In this document: piece by piece, positions 52,997-64,000 of the stretch | How positions within the stretch are numbered: position 1 is the stretch's first letter | How the letters are laid out: each line of letters opens with the position of its first letter | Assembly: GCF_963678635.1 (NCBI RefSeq) | Contig: NW_026971165.1 | Span: forward strand, 1 to 64,000 | Origin: Symsagittifera roscoffensis | Taxonomy: Eukaryota; Xenacoelomorpha; Acoela; Convolutidae | DNA length: 64,000 nucleotides | Direction: 5' to 3' | Program-made: the position numbers and the translations under genes | The notes under the pieces: model-generated | Databases searched by the model: none | What the model saw: the letters and a program-made list of their open reading frames with translations, nothing else | What the model was told of the DNA's origin: nothing

Positions 52997-53388
52997 TGCT
53001 CGTATCAGGGCGAAGCTCTGAATGTTCCGACTGCCTTTTAAGGTCTATGAAGCAGTAATAACATCAAAAAATTAAAAGTAAAAAAAAAGAAAATAGAATG
53101 AAAAAAAAATTGGATTAAATCTCCGCTTACGCGTTCATAGTGCGAAATATATCGCGCGTTAATTGGCCCAAAGTGGCCGAATTGGAAATCTTTAAGCCCC
53201 CATAGTTTTGCAAAAAATAACCACAGAAGAAATATTTTTTCAAATTTAAGCTTAGGACAACAATACCTTTCGAATGAAATAAAAAAATACGTCAAAAATG
53301 GCTAATTATAAACTCAGAGTTTGTCTGAAGAAAAAAACCCATCCCGTGCACAAATATTCTGTTACTTTTGTTATGAAAGTCGGAACAA
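52997..53388 (-). mobile_element. HINE-like repeat, inverted copy
   Basis: Begins at TGCTCGTATCAGGGCGAAGC and ends at AAAGTCGGAACAAC, the family ends in inverse orientation, with the CGCGCGTTAA core inside. Shorter than copies A-C; one internal segment is missing. Confidence 0.55.
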
Positions 53389-53825
53389 CAACATTGGAAC
53401 TATTTTCAGAATCAACCGGAACTTCATTGTTCGAATAGTTTCGATATGAGTAGATGTTTACAAAAAGTATCTTGATAATATGGAATAAGGAAATCTTTTG
53501 ATTACATTTTTTGTCGTCAGGTACTTTTACGATAGACATTTTTCGTTTTATCCAGATGTTTTCCCTAGTCATCAAATTAGTTTTAAAACATTAGGTGGTT
53601 ACTTGAAATAAAACAATCATGGATAGGAGATCGCTGGTAGCGCGGGTTCCAATGGTTCTGGTGTTTTTGCTCATTCAAGTTTGCATACTTGACGTAGAAA
53701 TACTTATTCTAAACTACGTTTTGTAAGGGGTTGGGCTAATTGTGCCGAACAACTTTTATTTAAGTGTATATCGTAGTAAAAGTTACCGAAAGAATACGTG
53801 CCCAATTTTTCATTTCTTGTTTTAG
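53389..53825. other. Spacer between HINE copies
   Basis: About 440 bp non-coding. A short GGAGATCGCTGGTAGCGCGGGTTCCAATGG stretch near 53626 is tRNA-like in part (GGGTTCCAAT) but too incomplete to call. Confidence 0.3.
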
Positions 53826-54364
53826 TCTTGTTCCGATTTTCGTAAAGAAAGTAACGGAATCTTTGTGCTCGGGTTGGGTTTTTTCTTCAGACAAGTTTCA
53901 ACTTTTTAACTAGCCATTTTTGACGAAATTTTTGTTAAAAAATCATTCGAAAGCTATTGTTGTCCTGAGTTTAAATTTTAAAAGATATTTCACCTGTGAT
54001 TGTTTTTCGCAAAATTATGGGGGTTTAAAGATTGCCATATTGGCCAATTTGGGACAATTAACGCGCAATATATTATGCACTATTAATGCATAAGCGGTGA
54101 TTTAATCCGTTTGAAAGACGGATTGGTAGAAAGAAGCTTATTTGCCATTATTGATTTGTTACATGGAGCGAAATCTATTTTTTTTCTAGTTTATATGGCG
54201 TGTTGGGGGATGATTTTCTGAGATAAAGTTTCAAATTTTAGTAATTTTTTTTTGATTTTTTATCACATTTAATTTGTTAATGATATTTATGTTATTACTG
54301 CTCCATAAACTTTAAAAGGCAGTCGGAAAATTCAGAGCTTCGCCCTGATACGAGCAGTCTTGTT
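53826..54364 (+). mobile_element. HINE-like repeat
   Basis: Starts CTTGTTCCGATTTTCG and ends AGTCGGAAAATTCAGAGCTTCGCCCTGATACGAGCAGTCTTG. One base of the terminal hairpin stem is mutated. With 52997-53388 it repeats the inverted-pair layout seen at 3031-4433. Confidence 0.55.
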
Positions 54365-54399
54365 TGAATTTCAAATTGGCTGAATTGTCTTTAGACGAA

Positions 54400-54656
54400 T
54401 TGTCTGTGCACCATGTCGCGCGTTAATGGTCATAAATTGGCCAAAATGACAATTTTAAGACCCTCATAACATAATAAAAAACGATCACAGGTGAAATATC
54501 GTTTCAAACTCAAGCTCGGGACAACAGTATTTTTTGAATAATATTTAAAAAAAAATCCCGTCAAAAAAATGGCTAGTTAAAAAGTCGAAATCTGTCTGAA
54601 GAAAAAAAACCCACCCTTAGCACAAATATTCCGTTACTTTCGTATCGAAAGTCAAA
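54400..54656 (-). mobile_element. HINE-like repeat, 3'-truncated inverted copy
   Basis: Carries the 5' half of the family in inverse orientation, ending TTACTTTCGTATCGAAAGTC, and lacks the terminal hairpin half. Confidence 0.5.
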
Positions 54657-55327
54657 AAACAATAATAATAAATTCTTTCCAAACGATATCTAGTTACAGA
54701 GATATTGGAATCGTTTTGAAGAATACCAATTTGTAATTATAAGTTTTTATTGGTTCGTGGTTTTTTGTTTAAGTTCTGTTTCTGAGCCAATCTATTAATG
54801 ACGCAATTTTTCCGCCTATTATTATTGAAACCTGATTGTTAAATATTAAAAAATAATGAGATTGTTTTAATTAAAAATAGATTGATCGACGTCGTGGTAC
54901 ATTCTAGAAACCAGTGCTTCTATTTTTTCATAACAAAAAAATGTCCTTTGAGAAGCTTTGATCTACTAATTGAAAAAGTATAAGCAGAACGTCTTTAGAT
55001 CAAAAATTAGGTGAGCAATTTAAATCACGTTAAAATTTTATCGCATAAAAACAATTTTCTAAAATATGGCGTAAAACCATTAGGTTTTTTTATTGTTTCC
55101 GGTGTTAAAGTTTTATTAAAAATATTAAAATTGGTGTTATATTTAATTTGCCTCAAGTTATATGCGCAAAGTTTTAACAGTTGAGAACTCTGAACAAAAA
55201 TTTTCACCGCAAAAGCATGTGCCAGGAAATTTGGAAGTTGACTAAACCGAAGACAAGATATGCAAAAAGAAAGAATACGTTTTTAGTAAAACTTCATAAG
55301 CATATTTTAAAACATATCTCTACGGCG
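54657..55327. other. Unassigned AT-rich DNA
   Basis: No supported gene or repeat in this stretch. Confidence 0.35.
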
Positions 55328-55737
55328 TTGAAAATTAAAATATTAGTGTATTAAACTAAGTATTAGATGCTCGACATAATTTTAAAAGTAAATGGCTCAT
55401 AAACTAGTTCAAATTAATCTCACTTAAATCAAAAGACAGTTTTATACTACCGCAGATATATAAAGCGGATGACATCAAAAATCACTATGTGAACTATCAA
55501 GATTAATTGTGTTTCTGGTGGAGACCGTTCGTTTAGAAGACCAATCTTTTAGCATTTAAAGTGAAAAATGAGTCTTTTAGCGGACCAGCGTAATAAAGTG
55601 ATGAATGATTGATTGACAGACTCAAAAAGACGCTCAGTCTGGGGCCAAGCGTCCCCAAATAAGACAATTATCTCACAATTTGTCAACAAAACTATCAACC
55701 TAAGAAAATCAACAGTCTAAAATAGCGGCAAAACAAG

Positions 55738-56535
55738 GACCCTTTCTGGTTATTGGAAATAGACCAAACGACGCCAAAAATGTATTCTGTGGAGTATCAA
55801 TTGAACCAGTTGTATTTTCAGAATTCAAGTGTCGGAAAATTCCGTCATCTGTTTCACGAAAAAAAAAATCACATACCTAGGAGATGTTTTAATTCAAGCA
55901 AAACTTAAAACAGAATGTTTCACATCACTTGAACATTGCCTTTCAACTCTCAGTCATAATACGCGATTAAATATCCATAAAGAATAACATAAATACATGA
56001 GATAGATTTAAAACACTTGAAACTGAAGAACAAACAATTACTCCCTAACAATCAGCAATAAACGCAATTGAAAAACTGTTACCACTAACCAAGAGGCAAT
56101 CACACTTTATAATTGTTCTGAGTCTGCTAAAAAACCGGTCTGCTAAAAAACCGGTGTGCTAAAATCCCTAGGACCATTTCTGGGCCATTGGAAATAGACC
56201 AAACGACGGTAAAATATTTATTCTATGGAGTATCAATTGAACCAGTTGTATTTTCAGAATTCAAGTGTCGGAAAATTCCGTCATCTGTTTCACGAAAAAA
56301 AAAATCACATACCTAGGAGATGTTTTAATTCAAGCAAAACTTAAAACAGAATGTTTCACATCACTTGAACATTGCCTTTCAACTCTCAGTCATAAAACGC
56401 GATTAAATCTCCATAAAGAATTACATAAATACATGAGATAGATTTAAAGGACTTGAAACTGAAGAACAAACAATTACTCCCTAACAATCAGCAATAAACG
56501 CAATTGAAAAACTGTTACCACTAACCAAGAGGCAA
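55738..56535. repeat. 430-bp tandem duplication inside the segmental duplication
   Basis: The block from AGGACCCTTTCTGG to about ACCAAGAGGCAA (55738-56098) recurs at about 56169-56535 with about 97% identity. The same pair is at about 61369-61730 and 61800-62166, so the unit is present four times in the window. Confidence 0.85.
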
Positions 56536-58069
56536 AAACATAAGTTTTTTGAAATTGCCATACCCCCGAATTGAAGACAATAAATTAATTTAATAAACAT
56601 ATGACCCTCAAGACCACTTTTGCACGACGAAATTGTTTCGAAAGAACAACTGAGCACTAAAACAGATTTAATAAAACAAGTTTTATAATATCATAACAAC
56701 TTTCAAAGACAACATCAGATTCAAACTAATCTTTTTACACGAAGTGTTATCACCAACTTTTAGTAGTCACATATTGGATAAAGAAATTGATCTTAATATT
56801 AATAAACTCTGTTCTTTTAACAAGTCGAAATCCAGCAATAGTAATTTAGCAATTAACAATTTATCAATAGTTTATGCAATGATACTTTTTTTTTATTTTT
56901 GGGTTTAAACATCCCACAATGTTGGTTACAGACCACAAATCAATAATATTTTCATTCAACTAAATTGCTAACCCAATTCATAATGCTTATGTATTTCAAG
57001 GATTTTTCGGGGAAAAGCTAATTTTGTGCGGTCCACAGGTGCAAATCCTACAATTCATGGTACCCTCAGAAGTGATCCATCACCGATCTCTTAGCATTAT
57101 AAAACTCAGTTGAAATTACTCATAATAAAAAAACATTGTGATTTACAAACAAATTAGATACGCAAAGTCAAAAAACGAATTATAGGGTTTTCCAATAATT
57201 TGATTTCGCCTAGGTAACACCACTAATGAGCAGAGATAACAGAAAACTTTTATCTAAACTAAAGCCAAAGTTCCAATCAACACAGATTTATACCAAGATA
57301 AAATCACTTTAAACCTATGAAAACAGAAAACACATTTCCTAAGATCTCATCCATCGATGAATCTAAAGATGATATCAGTCTTCCTGCGCTTAGTCTTAGA
57401 AATTTAACATGAAAATAATGTACAACCAAAAAGACCGGACCAATTATTCACCCTTGAGAGAAAGATCAATTTCGAAACGATTTTTATTTCGGGAGATAAT
57501 CATCTAACACAAAAAAATGAAAAATCAAACCAAGGTCAAAACAAGCTAATGATGACAAAAAAATATAATACTAGACTGATGTTTTAGACATTATAAAGAA
57601 ACGCTACTTAGTAAAATGACGGGAATTTTGTTTCTCGTGCAGGAAAATGCATGTTTACCTTTTTTTCAAGCTAGCAGCGTTCAATCAAACTCAATTCAGG
57701 CACAAAAAGAAAAAAATAGTTTAAGGGTACAGAAAAATAAAACTTCCAGGAAATTCTAGTTAGGTTAGGCTATTTAATTAATGCTGCTTATGACAATCAT
57801 CGAAACCATTATCAAACCAAAAACAAATAACTGAAAAACAAGAGTTTAAATAGGAAAGTCCATACTTTATCACCGATTGTCACCACACAAAAAAAAAAAC
57901 GGAACGGACCGAAAAACAAAGCAAGAAGACTGCCCAAATCAAGGCGAACCCCAGAATGTTCTGACTCCTTTTGAAAGTCTATGGAGCAGTATGAACATCA
58001 AAAAAATTCAATGTGAAAATCAGCCATATAAAATACAAAGTGATAGATTTCGCTCGTAAGTAGTATAGT

Positions 58070-58230
58070 AAAAGTGGCTAGGAAAATGACCCCTTTTAAC
58101 CCCCCCCCAATTTGTTGGTGTGCCGTTGTACTTACCACTTTTAGCCCCCAAAGGGGTTAAAGCCCCTACTTTTTCGGGCACGCATGTTTTAAGGGGGGGT
58201 TAAAATTGGTAATTTTCCAGCCACTTTATG
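58070..58230. mobile_element. Small MITE with C/G-run arms
   Basis: About 160 bp. AAAGTGGCTAGGAAAATGACC...TTTTAACCCCCCC pairs imperfectly with GGGGGGTTAAAATTGG...ATTTTCCAGCCACTTT as inverted ends. No clear target-site duplication. A duplicate is at about 63701-63858 within the second segmental copy. Confidence 0.6.
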
Positions 58231-58391
58231 GAAACGGGAATGGAATTAAGTTTTGGTTGGTGCATGTTTTCCCTTCTAAAGTTTGGGGGTATTGGCTTGT
58301 TTACATGTAAAAAGACGTTATATACCTATTATATGCAACCAAACTTTAAGATATATAGGAAAGCACAAGAATTTGGCAGCGTGGCTTAACT

Positions 58392-60780
58392 GTTGGCTGC
58401 GGTGAACGATTTCCTTCAAAAAGGCATGTTTTATTGCTGAGTCTCGAAGAAAGGGAAATCGTCAAGTGCGGCGGCCGCCACCTCTATTTAGGCAAAAAAT
58501 AATGATCAATTTGACCGAATTAAGAATGAAAAATTACTTTAAGCCAAATGAAGGTAAAAAACAAAGAAAAATTACGAAACACTGAAAACTTTAAAATAAT
58601 GAAATTGGCTTGAAAATTTCGACATTTCCATTTTCCGTGCCTAAGGGAGACTGAAAAAACGTCTGAAATCTATGACAAAAGCTTTCATTTTATAGAAAGA
58701 TTTAAAGAGCTAATAAGTTGAAGTGGCTAAAGGTCTTGAAAAACGAGAACACTGATGAAAGCCAAAAGTGCCCATTAATTTTGCTGCAGCCATTTCTAAG
58801 ACTTGCATTTACCACTTTTTATAATAAAAAGGAAACAATTTTCGGGACTTCTAGAAAACGGTCAGTACTTCCTTTTAACTTTATCGTGCTAACCGAACTT
58901 TTGAAAATATTCATCGAAGCGGACCTAGAAACTGGGCGAAAACTGTTATTTGTGTGCCAATATATACGACAAAACAAAGTGACCATCGAATAAAGCAGGT
59001 GAAAATTTATTTGCGACTTTTAAGGAAAGCAGTTATTCAAATTAGAGCAAATTCAATTGGGAAAGACTAAACGCAAACTAAGACAAGTTATGGATACAAA
59101 CTCGAAACTTGATATGAATTCGGAGTTATAATTTGAGCATCCAAATGTTTTGATTTTTCCATTAAAAGAATATGCAATTAAATAACTTTTTATTTTGATA
59201 CTACAATCTGGTCAACTGTTCTCAGTATCTTCTAATTAAGTTCAAATTGGTTTTAGCAAGAGTTTTCTCATGAAAAGTTTGAAGCGCTATCAGTTATTAT
59301 CATTGATCAACCCTCGGCTCAACCAATTAAATTTTGAGTTTTTAAATATAAATCTGATCTTTTGAATATTTCCATGATTACGCTATTGCCTCTCAAAATA
59401 CGGTAAAATATTTGATTACTCATCTACAAATAATTGTGTTATTGAGAAATCAACCTTTCTTTCAATCTATGTCTGAGGTGATCCAAGCTTTTACATTCAC
59501 GTTCTGATCACTAGCAGGATCAAAACAGTTCGCATCATGATATTTCTTCTCATTTTTGCATCGATATTAGTCTTCTTTTTTAACAAGACTTGTCTTCGAA
59601 AAACCGTTAGTTGTTTGAAATTGTGAGAAAAAAAATCAAGCCTTATCAGCAGCACTCTACCTGAATCTTCGGATTCCGTCAGGACGATAGCTGTTTCACA
59701 CTAAGCAATGGTTTCACACCAATTTGGCTAGAGCAGTTTCCGAAAATTTGTAAGTGCCATTTTGTAGTTTCAATGCATTTCGATAAACGTCAATTATGTT
59801 GTGTTATCTTAAGCTGGAACGACTAACAAAGATATGTTTAATTTGCCAAAAAAAAAATTTGTTAGACATTTTCACTTTGAGGAATTAAAATTTTGAGCCT
59901 CAGAAAGATTTACTATTTATTTCAAAGACAAAAGGCGTAAGCATTTTGAGCTTTTTCTTAAAAAACTCTATCGACTAAATAAATCTTGAATATAAAAAAG
60001 TTGTACTGACTGTTTATCTGATTACACAATTGCTTCACTTCTGTGGGCTTATAAGTTTAATTCAAAATTATGATTTTTCAAATTAAAACCATTGCAAGTT
60101 TGTGGTTTTTAGAGATTGATCAATCATCTTTGAAGTATACAGTACCTGTCACTTAGACTTTGCTCGCTTACCGTCTTCAGCTCTACCAGCCGCATGTCAT
60201 TTTCAACCATTCTTCTATCGATCGTGTTCGTCTGCACGATCAATGATTTTCCTCAATAAACCATAAAATTTTTCTAATAATTTTGTTATCTCGATGAACA
60301 ACAGTTCATCAAACACTTTGGACTCCATGCTGTCTCCAATTGGATTTGTTGTTTGATGCTTCCATCGACAAACTTTTGTGAAAACTTGAAAATTGATCTT
60401 TCCTGTTACAATTTTGAAACATTTTTCATAATCATTGACTGCAGATAAATTGAAATTATCAATGCAGCATATGCCGCTTTTTCAAATTGAACTGTTCATA
60501 ATGAGGATACCTGGAATATCAAATAATTTAAGGAAAATTTTTTAAAAAAATTTATCAAATTGTTTTGCAAATCAAGAAAATGAAAAAAACTGTCATTGAA
60601 TTGTCTGGTTGATTATTCTAGAGTATTCGAGAAACTTAAGACGGAAGATAAGAAAGATTTGGATTGAGTTACATGTATAGTTTTATATGAAACAAAGTAA
60701 GCGATTACAACTATACTCAAACATACATACCCCACCAAACATATAAAGCTGCATACTTGTATACATAAGCACAAACTTAC
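58392..60780. other. Unassigned AT-rich DNA
   Basis: No gene, RNA or repeat I can support. Short ORFs here lack domain features. Confidence 0.35.
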
Positions 60781-60955
60781 ATGAACACATACATACATAC
60801 ATACATACATACAGACATACATACATACATACATACATACGTAGATACATACAAACGTACTTACATATATACATACAAATTTAAAGTTACTTAGAGACAT
60901 TCATTCAACCATACGTACAAAAGTACATACATATATGCAAAAATACTGCCACACA
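60781..60955. repeat. TACA microsatellite
   Basis: Interrupted (TACA)n array, purest at about 60786-60840, followed by imperfect repeats to the boundary of the segmental duplication. Confidence 0.9.
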
Positions 60956-60958
60956 TAC

Positions 60959-63900
60959 ATGAAAATTAAAATATTAGTGTATTAAACTAAGTATTAGATG
61001 CTCGACATAATTTTAAAAGTAAATGGCTCATAAACTAGTTCAAATTAATCTCACTTAAATCAAAAGACAGTTTTATACTACCGCAGATATATAAAGCGGA
61101 TGACATCAAAAATCACTATGTGAACTATCAAGATTAATTGTGTTTCTGGTGGAGACCGTTCGTTTAGAAGACCAATCTTTTAGCATTTAAAGTGAAAAAT
61201 GAGTCTTTTAGCGGACCAGCGTAATAAAGTGATGAATGATTGATTGACAGACTCAAAAAGACGCTCAGTCTGGGGCCAAGCGTCCCCAAATAAGACAATT
61301 ATCTCACAATTTGTCAACAAAACTATCAACCTAAGAAAATCAACAGTCTAAAATAGCGGCAAAACAAGGACCCTTTCTGGTTATTGGAAATAGACCAAAC
61401 GACGCCAAAAATGTATTCTGTGGAGTATCAATTGAACCAGTTGTATTTTCAGAATTCAAGTGTCGGAAAATTCCGTCATCTGTTTCACGAAAAAAAAAAT
61501 CACATACCTAGGAGATGTTTTAATTCAAGCAAAACTTAAAACAGAATGTTTCACATCACTTGAACATTGCCTTTCAACTCTCAGTCATAATACGCGATTA
61601 AATATCCATAAAGAATAACATAAATACATGAGATAGATTTAAAACACTTGAAACTGAAGAACAAACAATTACTCCCTAACAATCAGCAATAAACGCAATT
61701 GAAAAACTGTTACCACTAACCAAGAGGCAATCACACTTTATAATTGTTCTGAGTCTGCTAAAAAACCGGTCTGCTAAAAAACCGGTGTGCTAAAATCCCT
61801 AGGACCATTTCTGGGCCATTGGAAATAGACCAAACGACGGTAAAATATTTATTCTATGGAGTATCAATTGAACCAGTTGTATTTTCAGAATTCAAGTGTC
61901 GGAAAATTCCGTCATCTGTTTCACGAAAAAAAAAATCACATACCTAGGAGATGTTTTAATTCAAGCAAAACTTAAAACAGAATGTTTCACATCACTTGAA
62001 CATTGCCTTTCAACTCTCAGTCATAAAACGCGATTAAATCTCCATAAAGAATTACATAAATACATGAGATAGATTTAAAGGACTTGAAACTGAAGAACAA
62101 ACAATTACTCCCTAACAATCAGCAATAAACGCAATTGAAAAACTGTTACCACTAACCAAGAGGCAAAAACATAAGTTTTTTGAAATTGCCATACCCCCGA
62201 ATTGAAGACAATAAATTAATTTAATAAACATATGACCCTCAAGACCACTTTTGCACGACGAAATTGTTTCGAAAGAACAACTGAGCACTAAAACAGATTT
62301 AATAAAACAAGTTTTATAATATCATAACAACTTTCAAAGACAACATCAGATTCAAACTAATCTTTTTACACGAAGTGTTATCACCAACTTTTAGTAGTCA
62401 CATATTGGATAAAGAAATTGATCTTAATATTAATAAACACTGTTCTTTTAACAAGTCGAAATCCAGCAATAGTAATTTAGCAATTAACAATTTATCAATA
62501 GTTTATGCAATGATACTTTTTTTTTATTTTTGGGTTTAAACATCCCACAATGTTGGTTACAGACCACAAATCAATAATATTTTCATTCAACTAAATTGCT
62601 AACCCAATTCATAATGCTTATGTATTTCAAGGATTTTTCGGGGAAAAGCTAATTTTGTGCGGTCCACAGGTGCAAATCTTACAATTCATGGTACCCTCAG
62701 AAGTGATCCATCACCGATCTCTTAACATTATAAAACTCAGTTGAAATTACTCATAATAAAAAAACATTGTGATTTACAAACAAATTAGATACGCAAAGTC
62801 AAAAAACGAATTATAGGGTTTTCCAATAATTTGATTTCGCCTAGGTAACACCACTAATGAGCAGAGATATTAGAAAACTTTTATCTAAACTAAAGCCAAA
62901 GTTCCAATCAACACAGATTTATACCAAGATAAAATCACTTTAAACCTATGAAAACAGAAAACACATTTCCTAAGATCTCATCCATCGATGAATCTAAAGA
63001 TGATATCAGTCTTCCTGCGCTTAGTCTTAGAAATTTAACATGAAAATAATGTACAACCAAAAGGACCGGACCAATTATTCACCCTTGAGAGAAAGATCAA
63101 TTTCGAAACGATTTTTATTTCGGGAGATAATCATCTAACACAAAAAAAATGAAAAATCAAACCAAGGTCAAAACAAGCTAATGATGACAAAAAAATATAA
63201 TACTAGACTGATGTTTTAGACATTATAAAGAAACGCTACTTAGTAAAATGACGGGAATTTTGTTTCTCGTGCAGGAAAATGCATGTTTACCTTTTTTTCA
63301 AGCTAGCAGCGTTCAATCAAACTCAATTCAGACACAAAAAGAAAAAAATAATTTAAGGGTACAGAAAAATAAAACTTCCAGGAAATTCTAGTTAGGTTAG
63401 GCTATTTAATTAATGCTGCTTATGACAATCATCGAAACCATTATCAAACCAAAAACAAATAACTGAAAAACAAGAGTTTAAATAGGAAAGTCCATACTTT
63501 ATCACCGATTGTCACCACACAAAAAAAAACGGAACGGACCGAAAAACAAAGCAAGAAGACTGCCCAAATCAAGGCGAACCCCAGAATGTTCTGACTCCTT
63601 TTGAAAGTCTATGGAGCAGTATGAACATCAAAAAAGTTCAATGTGAAAATCAGCCATATAAAATACAAAGTGATAGATTTCGCTGGTAAGTAGTATAGTA
63701 AAAGTGGCTAGGAAAATGACCACTTTTAACCCCCCCCAATTTGTTGGTGTGCCGTTGTACTTACCACTTTTAGCCCCCAAAGGGGTTAAAGCCCCTACTT
63801 TTTCGGGCACGCATGTTTTAAGGGGGGGTTAAAATTGGTATTTTCCAGCCACTTTATGGAAACGGGAATGGAATTAAGTTTTGGTTGGTGCATGTTTTCC

Positions 63901-64000
63901 CTTCTAAAGTTTGGGGGTATTGGCTTGTTTACATGTAAAAAGACGTTATATACCTATTATATGCAACCAAACTTTAAGATATATAGGAAAGCACAAGAAT
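60959..64000. repeat. 3-kb direct segmental duplication, copy 2 (runs off the window)
   Basis: Second copy, starting directly at the edge of the TACA microsatellite region and still matching at the last base of the window, so its right end is unknown. Confidence 0.9.

Larger units (their letters stand above)
55328..58391. repeat. 3-kb direct segmental duplication, copy 1
   Basis: From TGAAAATTAAAATATTAGTG onward the sequence is repeated at 60959 (offset 5631) with very few differences to the end of the window. It contains an internal tandem duplication of about 430 bp, a HINE remnant (about 57925-58060) and a small MITE (about 58070-58230). No gene recognised. Confidence 0.9.

Noticed and set aside
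60613-60900. ORFs rich in Tyr-Val-Cys-Met repeats
   Set aside because: Translation of the TACA microsatellite; repetitive in all frames.

Overview
The window is a piece of an AT-rich, intron-containing, repeat-laden metazoan nuclear genome. It carries a p63/p73-like p53-family gene with split SAM-domain exons and a plant/invertebrate-type ammonium transporter (AMT), a family absent from vertebrates. The source is therefore most likely an invertebrate animal; I cannot place the phylum.

Layout. (1) 1-2135, + strand: last three visible coding exons of the p53-family gene (tetramerisation domain, SAM domain split by an intron, C-terminal TI-like tail), with a hAT MITE in the last intron. (2) 2136-6500: non-coding, dominated by three Helentron-like (HINE) repeats. 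(3) About 6500-11040, + strand: a nearly complete Jockey-superfamily (CR1-like) LINE. Its ORF1 is a degenerate SGNH/esterase protein; its ORF2 (endonuclease-RT) is preceded by a 2A-like motif and broken by one in-frame TAG. (4) 11041-24270: non-coding repeats, including a 4.6-kb direct tandem duplication and a diverged inverted copy of part of it. (5) 24271-49822, - strand: an AMT gene whose uninterrupted coding region is split by a giant Ty3/Gypsy-type LTR retrotransposon of about 24.2 kb (25387-49556), with 918/919-bp LTRs and a 4-bp target-site duplication. (6) 49823-64000: clustered MITEs, a minisatellite, more HINE copies, a direct 3-kb segmental duplication and a TACA microsatellite.

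The most interesting object is the giant LTR element, read on the - strand: 5' LTR, a 3-kb leader rich in repeated CCGGA hairpin modules, gag with coiled coil and zinc knuckles, then protease-RT-RNase H-integrase present twice as a 5.39-kb tandem duplication. Downstream come accessory regions not usual in Gypsy elements: an ORF with a macro domain resembling TARG1/OARD1, in the same frame as integrase behind a single TAA; an ORF with a coiled coil and an SGNH (GDSL) hydrolase domain whose four sequence blocks are all present but split by a frameshift; and an unrecognised cysteine-containing ORF; then the 3' LTR. Several frame breaks are shared by both pol copies, so this copy looks non-autonomous. 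LTRs differ at about 1% of sites and the pol copies at about 0.3%, suggesting a young insertion and a still younger internal duplication.

How the parts relate: the host genes are p63-like (transcription factor) and AMT (ammonium transport), the latter almost certainly dead here. Everything else is mobile or repeat-derived. SGNH-type domains occur in two unrelated retroelements within 25 kb.
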